33,573 nt of DNA from Desulforamulus aquiferis (lineage in GTDB: Bacteria; Bacillota; Desulfotomaculia; Desulfotomaculales; Desulfotomaculaceae). The stretch covers positions 4,695 through 38,267 of the forward strand of contig AWVY01000028.1 of assembly GCA_004143605.1 (NCBI GenBank), read 5' to 3'. A program made the position numbers and the translations under genes. Positions 27,598 to 33,573 of the stretch are shown piece after piece (the stretch's first letter is position 1; the number at the start of each line of letters is the position of its first letter). The notes beneath the pieces are model-generated. The model worked only from the letters and a program-made list of their open reading frames with translations. It ran no database searches and was not told where the DNA came from.

Positions 27598-28527
27598 CTA
27601 CTTAACTTTACGAACTCTCTTCTTAGTTTCTATTAGAAAATTCAACGGGGAAGCCATAGTATGTTGTTCTTTTAAATCTGTTTCTGTAAGGTTTACATAG
27701 CGTTTGGTCATGTTCAAAGTTGTATGACCCATTGTCCGCTGGAGAGAGAAGGCATGACCTCCATTCCGTAGGAACATCAAGGCGAAGGAATGCCTGAGAT
27801 CATACGGGCGTATCTTTATACCTAACTTTTTGCTGTAAATTTCTAACCTATCCCCAGGTGCAAGCGTTTAAAAAAGTCCCGTCAGCGGTAGAGAATACGG
27901 GAACATTATTATTCCAATCAGGGTGACGGGCAGAGAGTAGCTTTTTAATTACTTGTGCAGTTGCGGGTAGAATGGGTAAAGACCTGCTAACCCTGGTTTT
28001 AGCAATTTGTGCCCGAACCTCTACACTATAATTCTTTAGGTTAATATCTGATTCAAGCAGGGAAAATGCCTCCTTTGGACGGATACCAGTATCCAAAGTT
28101 AGCATGATTAAAGCAAAGTCCCGCAGACCTGAGAAAGTTTTTTGGTTCGGTAGGGTTAAAAGTTGTTGCAATGTTTCGTGGTCAATATTGCAAATTCTTC
28201 CCTCGTCCTTTTTCGCTTTATCTTAGCCAATGGGTTAGCGGTAAAAATGCCCTCGTCGATATACCAGTTAATAAATGCCTTTAGGTAAACCAATCTAAGG
28301 TTAAATGTGGCGGGTTTAATGGGTTGTGCCATGTAAGCAAGCAGATATTTTGCAAGATTTTTTTCGTCATAGGCTTTGGGGAACTGATTATAAAATTGTG
28401 AGACGTGATAACGGTAGTCATTAATAGTCCTCTCTGATAACCCTTGAGCTTGTTTCCAAAAAATAAATTGTTGTAGTGCTTCCTGCCAATTTTCAGGTAA
28501 ATGTTTCTCGAATTTCTTTCTTGCCAT
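27598..28527 (-). pseudogene. Tyrosine integrase B, frame-disrupted
   Basis: About 310 residues when joined. It resembles integrase A closely throughout (FWKQAQGLSERTINDYRYHV, YMAQPIKPATFNLRLVYLKAF, LDTGIRPKEAFSLLE, FLRNGGHAFSLQRTMGHTTL). Catalytic residues: Arg in TGIRPKE, His/Arg in DLRHSFALMFLRNGGH, Tyr in MTKRYVNLT. Two one-base losses: an A run near 28203 (before DEGRICNIDHETLQQ) and a G run near 27855 (TWGDRLEIYSKKL). The start is ATG 28527; GGAGGGG (28537-28543) lies inside the leader hairpin. It points away from the intact tRNA-Arg, 145 nt from it, the usual layout of integrases that use a tRNA 3' end. Confidence 0.9.
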
Positions 28528-28534
28528 AATAAAA

Positions 28535-28604
28535 ATCCCCTCCGTTTTATATCCGAAGGGGATAAATCCGTTGTGGTAGACGGGATTTCGTGAGACGCAA
28601 CGGA
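28535..28604 (-). promoter_or_regulatory. Integrase B leader: SD-masking hairpin and TCCGTTG/CAACGGA boxes
   Basis: ATCCCCT (28535-28541) pairs with AGGGGAT (28557-28563), plus CG/CG inside. The minus-strand tail is TTTTTATT, then ATG. The Shine-Dalgarno forms the 3' arm, as for integrase A although the sequence differs. TCCGTTG (28567-28573) and CAACGGA (28598-28604) flank a 24-bp spacer. Confidence 0.6.
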
Positions 28605-28640
28605 CTAACGTTAATAATGCCGTTTTTGTTCTCCATCTAA

Positions 28641-28745
<105 letters not shown>

Positions 28746-28773
28746 GTATTTGGCTTCAGAGCCAACACAAGTC

Positions 28774-28802
28774 ATTATAACACAATATAAAACATAGGGC
28801 AA
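28774..28802 (-). promoter_or_regulatory. Promoter of tRNA-Arg
   Basis: On the minus strand TTGCCC (28797-28802), a 17-nt spacer, TATAAT (28774-28779), about 29 nt before the tRNA. Confidence 0.7.
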
Positions 28803-28939
28803 GAAGGTAATATTGCCAACAAGAGATATTAATTATTAAGCTTTATCATTTTAAAACATAACATATTAGAAGTCAATAATCTTAAATCCTTGAGATATGC
28901 TAAAATTAATTAATGTTGAAACTCGGAAGGAGTGTTCGG

Positions 28940-29315
28940 GTGTACAAGGAGCTTTTAGTTAAGGATATAGTGTTTGTCGGTAGTAACTGGGACAAGAGCA
29001 GGGAAAAGGCTGAGTGTAAAGTGGAAGAGTTGATACCGCAATTTCCTGCCTGTGAAACCTGTAAAACCAGCCACGGGGGAAGGACTTATTTTGGGTTATA
29101 GAGGAATTAAAGAGCGGGATTATAATAAAAAAGTATGATTGTAATGTTTTCTCAGTCTGCAGCCTGAAGTGTTTATTGGATAGAGGACTTCAGAAAAATG
29201 CCTACTACTCTATAGTAGGTAAGTTGGAATCGGGTGAGGTTGTGGCTACAGGTTTTCAGGCAGAAATGCCGTGGCTATAAATGATTTTGCAGATACCCTT
29301 GCAGAAAATGCTTGA
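28940..29315 (+). pseudogene. Small Cys-containing protein of unknown function, frame-disrupted
   Basis: The start is GTG 28940 with GGAAGGAG 7 nt upstream (YKELLVKDIVFVGSNWDK). A CETC pair near residue 38 and later CNVFSVCSLKC suggest metal or redox cysteines. One base is missing in a G run near 29082: H-G-G continues as KDLFWVIEELKSGIIIKKYDC. A second probable loss near 29270 would join FQAE to NAVAINDFADTLAENA, ending at 29315. The restored protein has about 125 residues. I do not recognise the family. A same-strand gene follows closely, so the two may be cotranscribed. Confidence 0.5.
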
Positions 29316-29357
29316 TGTTTTGTCATAATATTGACAAGCAGAAAACCTTAATAAACC

Positions 29358-29666
29358 TTGAACTTGTGGGTTGGTTTTGGGATAATCAAGTTAACGGATG
29401 TTAAGGAAACATCTGAAAAACTTAATAAAAGGAGTTGGATGGAGCTGGAATTTTGTGAGGTAAGTCATATAAGCTTAGTCACAAATCTAGTGGGTGAGGT
29501 ATGTGAGGGAGTAAATGAAGGAAAGGTAGCAAAGTCATTTTCCCTACAAGCCAGTAAATTAACTGAAGAGGTCTGGAAAGAGATTGTTAATTATAATCTA
29601 GATCCGAATGCCCCATGTTTTTATATTTTGAAGACAGCTCAGCTGAAAACATCCAAGTTAGGGTAG
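29358..29666 (+). CDS. Small protein of unknown function
   Basis: Up to 102 residues. The start is uncertain: TTG 29358 gives a full frame but no clear ribosome site, while ATG 29439 has AAGGAG only 4 nt upstream. The protein-like part from TDVKETSEKLNKRSWMELEF onward suggests that coding begins before 29439. It is mixed alpha/beta, with two cysteines (FCEVSH, VCEG) and a C-terminal PCFYILKTAQLKTSKLG. A terminator follows by 35 nt. Family not recognised. Confidence 0.5.
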   Translation: MNLWVGFGIIKLTDVKETSEKLNKRSWMELEFCEVSHISLVTNLVGEVCEGVNEGKVAKSFSLQASKLTEEVWKEIVNYNLDPNAPCFYILKTAQLKTSKLG

Positions 29667-29700
29667 TTTGTAAAAACTCTAATTCTTAACCTGAAATTTA

Positions 29701-29721
29701 AACCTCCGTAAGGAGGTTTTT
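29701..29721 (+). terminator. Terminator after small-protein pair
   Basis: AACCTCC/GGAGGTT stem with GTAA loop, ending in TTTTT. Confidence 0.85.
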
Positions 29722-29739
29722 CCTTTCAGTAAAACAAAA

Positions 29740-29760
29740 AACTCTGCATTAAGCAGAGTT
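29740..29760 (-). terminator. Terminator of tRNA-Met
   Basis: An 8-bp perfect stem AACTCTGC/GCAGAGTT with a 5-nt loop; the minus strand continues TTTTTGTTTT. It lies 8 nt beyond the tRNA 3' end. Confidence 0.85.
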
Positions 29761-29768
29761 TATAAACA

Positions 29769-29843
29769 TGGTTGCGGGAGGAGGACTTGAACCTCCGACT
29801 TCGGGTTATGAGCCCGACGAGCTACCAACTGCTCTATCCCGCG
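29769..29843 (-). tRNA. Initiator tRNA-Met (CAU)
   Basis: Initiator marks: acceptor CGCGGGA/TCCCGCA with the unpaired C1-A72, and three G-C pairs (GGG/CCC) beside anticodon loop CTCATAA. The T arm is GGAGG-TTCAAGT-CCTCC and CCA is encoded. The variable loop is AGTC, one base shorter than the usual AGGTC, giving 75 nt; this may be an assembly indel. Confidence 0.95.
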
Positions 29844-29854
29844 ACAACTTGTTT

Positions 29855-29883
29855 AGTATATCATTGGTAATGTTTTATGTCAA
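29855..29883 (-). promoter_or_regulatory. Promoter of tRNA-Met
   Basis: A perfect TTGACA (29878-29883), a 17-nt spacer and TATACT (29855-29860), 11 nt before the tRNA. Confidence 0.8.
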
Positions 29884-29909
29884 GGAAGAATCTAAAATAA
29901 AAATATAAA

Positions 29910-30254
29910 TCAAGAATTAGATCTACTGGCTCTGATACATTCGCACATTTCAAGGATAGATTCCATTTCTTCATCTGAGGAGGAAGAAAGCTTACTTAAG
30001 AAATTTTGCAGGCTTTCATCCATATTCCTAGAATTTAGTTCAATTCTTTCCTGTTCTGAAAGGGGAGAACGTTTTCCTTCCCTTATATCATTGACCATTG
30101 TCATCATACGTTTTGCACTTTCCTCCCCCAACTGCATTGGGATATACAGCTTAAGCTGTTCCTGATCCTCGGATGTCAATGGAGAAGAAGCTCTAGCTTT
30201 AGAAATCAATTGATAAAGACCTTCTTTGGTAGATGGGACATATTTTACCTCCAT
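29910..30254 (-). CDS. Small helical acidic protein of unknown function
   Basis: About 110 residues, helical and charged: LYQLISKARASSPLTSEDQEQLKLYI, MMTMVNDIREGKRSPLSEQERIELN, and a C-terminal DEEMESILEMCECIRASRSNS. The frame is open from 30254 (ATGGAGGTA), but the best ribosome site, GGAGG with a 6-nt spacer, points to ATG 30241, which is in another frame; one base restored in the CCC just after it would link them (MS-x-STKEGLYQL). The true start is therefore unclear. Family not recognised, though the body of the protein is intact. Confidence 0.55.
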   Translation of the reverse strand: MEVKYVPSTKEGLYQLISKARASSPLTSEDQEQLKLYIPMQLGEESAKRMMTMVNDIREGKRSPLSEQERIELNSRNMDESLQNFLSKLSSSSDEEMESILEMCECIRASRSNS

Positions 30255-30371
30255 TCCATATGGTTATTTAAATAGTACTAGTTCTCTGTTAATTTTAACA
30301 GTTATAGTAGAAGAAGCCAAAGACATTATTTTAATCAAAATCTAAAATACAATATTCATCGCAAAGTCAGG

Positions 30372-30466
30372 TTGCTTGATAAAAAGGGGAATGATATAAT
30401 TGCACCAACGGAATAACTTTTTGAGAGAGGCAAAGGTGCTGAAGATAATTCAGCACCTTTTTATTT
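30372..30466 (+). ncRNA. Candidate short RNA or attenuated leader
   Basis: TTGCTT (30372-30377), a 17-nt spacer and perfect TATAAT (30395-30400) would start a transcript near 30407. A strong terminator, AAAGGTGCTGAA (30432-30443) with TTCAGCACCTTT (30449-30460) and a T-rich tail, ends it after about 60 nt. No ORF lies between. It may be a small RNA, or a leader that limits read-through into the gene at 30499. Confidence 0.45.
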
Positions 30467-30498
30467 AATTACTAGTGTTTTCCACTGGGGGTGAATTC

Positions 30499-31223
30499 AT
30501 GCAATTACAACAGGCATCGGACTTAAATCATGAGGTTCAACCAGCCTATATTGCTAATTTGTTAGGTGAGTTTAATAATATGTCAGAAGTTAGCTCTGTG
30601 CAGGAGTTGCTTCGGGAATTCGGTATTATAGCCGAGTATATTCCTGGAGACCAGGCAAGGTCGGCTGTATATCAGAGGGCAAACATAAACATCTTTCATA
30701 TGCCCATGAGTGAAGTGATAACTCAAAAGAGATTTCAAACAAGATTTTCGCGGCCCTATTTAACTGTTTCCTTCTTTGGTCCTTCAGAGACAGCCGGTGC
30801 CTTAAGGGATATAGGTTTGGCCTTGGGCTTAGATACTAATGCTGTGGAAAAAACGTACGGAAGGGACTGTTGGGAGTAACTAATGATATTAATTCCTATG
30901 GTTCTGAGGTGTACGGAAAGAGAATTTTATTATTACATGATGGTTACCAGGGAGATTTAATTGAGTCAGTGTTAACAGATTTAGGGGTGAAATCAATCAG
31001 AGATAAAAGATTTAAATATCAAAATATGAGGCAGGAGAATGTTAAACAGCTTGCCATGGAGCAAAAGGCTCAGCTGATTATTGGTCCTTTCTATGATGTT
31101 TTTGTTAAAGGTTTGCCCTATATGACCATGCCTGATCCAGAAACATCCTACTTAGGTTTTTCCGGTTTTACTAATCTAGCAAAATCCATTTCCCAGATGT
31201 CAAAATTGAGATATCATGAGTAA
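30499..31223 (+). pseudogene. Nitrogenase component 1-like fragment (NifD/E-type), frame-disrupted
   Basis: About 241 residues when one A is restored in an A run near 30852 (AVEKNVRKGLLG). It resembles the middle and C-terminal domains of component-1 proteins: IANLLGEFN followed by SSVQELLREFGI, then ANINIFHM, PYLTVSFFGPSETAGALRDIG, and after the break GKRILLLHDGYQGDLIESVLTDLGV and QKAQLIIGPF. The N-terminal domain with the P-cluster or FeS cysteines is absent, yet ATG 30499 has a good RBS (GGGGGTG). So it is either a truncated relic or a short relative with another role. It ends 5 nt before an exporter gene. The assignment rests on motif pattern only. Confidence 0.5.
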
Positions 31224-31228
31224 ATGGT

Positions 31229-32292
31229 ATGTTTGCTGCAATTGTTAATGCTATTGGTGCAAGGATACTAAAAACCGGATTAGCTGTTACCCTTGCCGTG
31301 TATATTTGTACCATATTAAACCTGGAACCTAAGGTTTTTCCGCAGTAAGTGCCGTTATCAATGTTCAGCCTTCTATTTTTCGTTCTTTCAGGAATGCCGT
31401 GGAACAGATTCTGACCCATATTATATCTGTATTAATTGCTGTTGCCTGCGGCTATGCCCTTGGCTCAAATCCTGTGATTATGGGGATTACAACGGTATTA
31501 ATTATACTTACCAATGTTAAGTTAAAACTTTTTCAGGGAGTTGCCATGGGGGTGGTTGCGGGTATCTTTGTCCTGGATGCACCCCAGCATGATTTTCTAA
31601 CCCATGCTTTGACCCGTTCCTATGTGGTGTTTGTGGGTTTGGGGGCAGCACTCCTGGTGAATAGCCTTTTGCCCCAACCTCGCTATGGTCAAATTGTTTT
31701 AACTAACTTGTCAAAACTGAATGTTATGTGTATAGAGTTTTTGAGGAGTTGGTAAAGAGGTTTATTAAACTTGAACCAATGGGGGCCGAAGAGTACGAAA
31801 GACGGAGGAGTTTGATCAAAGGTCAGTTGAGGACCACTAGAAGTCAATATGAGCTCCTAAAGGAACAAAACAAATACTTAAAACAAATACCCTGTGATGT
31901 AAATGAGACCTGGGAGAAATACCTGGATTTTAATTCTAAACTATTTTTCAAAAGCCAGGAAATATATAACGCAACACAGCAGAGATTAGATTGGCGTTTG
32001 GAGAGGGGAGAGCCACCCATATCTAATGAATTTAATAAAGTTCTGGAGATGTTGGCAGAGGGTGGATTCAGTAGTATTATTAAACGCTAAACTCTATGAT
32101 TATATTATTAATGGAGTAGGTATGGAGCAATTACCAAAGAATGAGCATTTTTGGGAGGAGTTAAGCTACTTTATAGATAATTGGCACACCAAATTAACTG
32201 GAGCGAATTTCTTGCACGTATTTATGTATGTGTCGGTAGTGGCAAATGATATAAATGGGCCAGCCGAAGCATTAAGGAATTTCCCGCCATGA
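31229..32292 (+). pseudogene. Aromatic acid exporter / FUSC family membrane protein, frame-disrupted
   Basis: Joined frames give about 354 residues. An N-terminal hydrophobic half of several helices (IGARILKTGLAVTLAVYICTIL, AVSAVINVQPSIFRSFRNAVEQ, ISVLIAVACGYALG, AMGVVAGIFVLDAP, VFVGLGAALLVNSLLP) has the ArAE/FUSC pattern, and the soluble helical C-terminal half (RVFEELVKRFIKLEPMGAEE) is typical too. Breaks: near 31342 (FP-AVSAV), near 31707 (NV-YVYRVF, a T run) and near 32070. ATG 31229 has a weak ribosome site and follows the previous stop by 5 nt, which suggests coupled translation. Family members are thought to export aromatic acids; the substrate here is unknown. Confidence 0.75.
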
Positions 32293-32425
32293 AAGAGAGC
32301 GGTTCAATTGAATCGTAGCAAAGAGTGGTAGGCAAGTTTGTATAGGTTGGCTATATTTCCCAGGTTATTATTTTCACACTATTAGTTATTAATTCGTAAA
32401 TTAGTACCAAAAGGGGGAAATTAAA

Positions 32426-32542
32426 ATGGTTACTACCTTACAATCCTGTTCTTGGGGATGGGGCTCATGGTTTCCAATCCTTTGCTGTGTACTAGTAATT
32501 TTAGTTATAATTCTAATAGTTTGTTGTTGTCTTTATTTTTAA
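32426..32542 (+). CDS. 38-residue Cys-rich membrane mini-protein
   Basis: ATG 32426 has AAGGGGG 7 nt upstream and TAA ends at 32542. The peptide has a Trp/Gly-rich start (SCSWGWGSWFPILCC) and a single hydrophobic helix (VLVILVIILIV) ending CCCLYF. Six cysteines in 38 residues are unusual. It has its own strong terminator 8 nt later, which supports an expressed gene. The layout recalls tiny spore-associated membrane proteins of Firmicutes, but I cannot place it in a family. Confidence 0.6.
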   Translation: MVTTLQSCSWGWGSWFPILCCVLVILVIILIVCCCLYF

Positions 32543-32549
32543 CAATAGT

Positions 32550-32590
32550 AAAAATGAGCACTGACAGTAATGCTGGAAGTGCTTATTTTT
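32550..32590 (+). terminator. Terminator after the mini-protein
   Basis: AAAAATGAGCACT pairs with AGTGCTTATTTTT (one wobble), ending in a T run. Confidence 0.85.
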
Positions 32591-32688
32591 ATCTTCCAAA
32601 ATTACAATAAGTTTACAGTATTTCTCCCCTCTGCAAAGATAAAACTAAGTAAGCCTGAGGGACAACATAAAAGGAAATATTACAAACC

Positions 32689-33410
32689 ATGAGAAATACT
32701 AAAAAACACCAGCTGGCATTGGTTGGCTTACTTACCCTTATTATTTTTGCCGCTGCTTTTTTTCTAAGGGAACAATCCATGCTGTCTGAAGCCGAAGGGA
32801 ATCATGAGACCAGGCTGGTAAAAAATACAAAGATGCCGTTAATAGTAATTGATCCAGGGCACGGAGGCACTGATCCAGGTACCTGCCAGGCTGGCATTTT
32901 GGAGAAGGACATAAACCTGGCCATTGCACAACGTGTAGCAAAGCATATTACCTCCCACAAATATCCTGTACAGCTTACCAGAGAAACTGATAAAGATTTC
33001 TCAGATAATGGGGTGTTTAGCCGTAAGGCAGAGAGGCAGGACCTCGGAGAAGGGCAGAACTGGCAAAGAGTGCAGGGGGGAAAGTACTTGTAAGTATCCA
33101 TGTAAATTCAGGGGTGGGTACGAACAGTGGAGCGGAAGTGTACTATGATCCTAAGAAGTTGGGTTGCCAGCGGTTAGCTGCACTGATTCAGGAGGAACTA
33201 AATAAAATACCCCAAATGCCTCCTAGAAGGGCTAAAGCAGATACCTTTTATTTATTTGATTGTCTCGATATCCCGGTGGTAATAGTAGAAACCGGTTGGA
33301 TGTGCAGTCCAAATGAAAGGGAGAAACTACTGAATCCAGAGTATCAGGAGCAAGTTGCTAAAGCCATTGCAGAAGGAATTATAAACTATGCTAAGGAACA
33401 ATATTTATAA
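32689..33410 (+). pseudogene. cwlD: CwlD-like N-acetylmuramoyl-L-alanine amidase, one frame break
   Basis: About 240 residues. An N-terminal membrane anchor (LALVGLLTLIIFAAAFFL) precedes an Amidase_3 domain with zinc/catalytic residues in IDPGHGGTDPG, LEKDIN, SIHVNS and VETGWMCSPNE. The late RRAKADTFYLFDCLDIPVV matches the CwlD subgroup (RxAKxxxFYVL), the germination-specific amidase that makes muramic-delta-lactam in spore cortex. One base is missing near 33045 (before RRAELAKSAGGKVLVSIHVNS). Restored, it is full length. ATG 32689 has GGAAA-type weak RBS. It acts outside the membrane. This is the clearest sporulation marker in the window. Confidence 0.85.
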
Positions 33411-33434
33411 AAACATCCCGCTCAAGAATTAAAG

Positions 33435-33573
33435 TGGACCCCAAGTCAACGACAATTAAAAAAAAGCCTATGCAACTAATTGGAGAAGCTGCTCCCGGTA
33501 TTTTGCCGGAGGCAGCTTCTTCAGTTTCCACTGACCCCGTTCCTCATTATAGTATTGGATATAGTCATCAACG
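33435..33573 (-). mobile_element. IS3-family insertion sequence, 3' end (runs off window)
   Basis: The transposase tail plus 3' flank. TGGACCCCAAGTC at 33435-33447 has the TG start and CCCC core of IS3-family terminal repeats and probably marks the element edge, 24 nt after the CwlD stop. Confidence 0.6.
33468..33573 (-). CDS. IS3-family transposase (orfB type), C-terminal fragment
   Basis: The minus-strand frame enters from beyond the right edge and ends at TAG 33468. The 34 or so visible residues, VDDYIQYYNEERGQWKLK followed by KLPPAKYREQLL, match the C-terminus of DDE transposases of the IS3/IS150 group, where YYN-xR and the P-x-x-YR motif are typical. The DDE residues lie outside the window. 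No frame break is visible in this part. Confidence 0.8.
   Translation of the reverse strand, partial: VDDYIQYYNEERGQWKLKKLPPAKYREQLLQLVA

Noticed and set aside
33485..33519. Hairpin GAAGCTGC...GCAGCTTC looking like a terminator after cwlD
   Set aside because: It lies inside the coding part of the IS3 transposase on the minus strand and lacks a T tract, so the pairing is probably incidental.

Overview
The window looks like chromosome from a low-GC, spore-forming, motile Firmicute. Desulfotomaculum-type Peptococcaceae (Clostridia) fit best, but this is inference from gene content. The evidence is strong AGGAGG-type ribosome binding sites, frequent TTG/GTG starts, a CwlD-like spore-cortex amidase, four chemoreceptor-type genes and a low-GC background. 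The only clearly GC-rich island is about 19.05-19.95 kb.

Layout. 0-3.4 kb: a soluble Rossmann/chemoreceptor fusion, a pyruvate-kinase C-domain protein and a membrane chemoreceptor. 3.4-3.7 kb: a 210-bp fold-back element. 3.8-9.2 kb: iron alcohol dehydrogenase, DUF1015 protein, PAS-GGDEF diguanylate cyclase, RarD-like transporter and a small membrane protein. 9.2-15.3 kb: secreted LRR/Ig-like protein, acyl-CoA ligase, a zinc-ribbon-like protein and an ArsR-CadA metal-resistance operon with a visible promoter and operator. 15.3-18.8 kb: a cytosolic MCP-Cache protein, a coiled-coil protein and a second membrane chemoreceptor. 19-21.4 kb: a scarred zone with a GC-rich P1 peptidase, a radical-SAM 3' remnant and an IS21 istB remnant. 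21.7-23.4 kb: PadR regulator plus an HSL-type esterase. 23.6-28.75 kb: two related tyrosine integrases at tRNA-Arg(UCU); a 74-bp direct repeat bounds a 3.93-kb element carrying an unknown ~406-residue protein and a Phd-Doc toxin-antitoxin pair. 28.9-33.4 kb: small unknown proteins, initiator tRNA-Met, a nitrogenase-component-1-like fragment, an aromatic acid exporter, a Cys-rich mini-protein and CwlD. The right edge enters an IS3-family transposase.

Many genes are split by single-base changes, nearly all apparent one-base losses, often in homopolymers and usually with conserved sequence in both frames. The initiator tRNA also seems to lack one variable-loop base. I therefore suspect assembly or sequencing indels for most of them and mark such genes as pseudogene only in the sense that the frame is disrupted as given. 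True decay is best supported for the istB remnant (in-frame stop and lost partners), the radical-SAM remnant and possibly the P1 peptidase.

The most interesting part is the tRNA-Arg locus. Integrase genes start just after terminator-like hairpins whose 3' arm contains the Shine-Dalgarno sequence. A third copy of this leader sits alone near 20.2 kb. Short TCCGTTG/CAACGGA boxes that match the tRNA anticodon stem lie beside each integrase.
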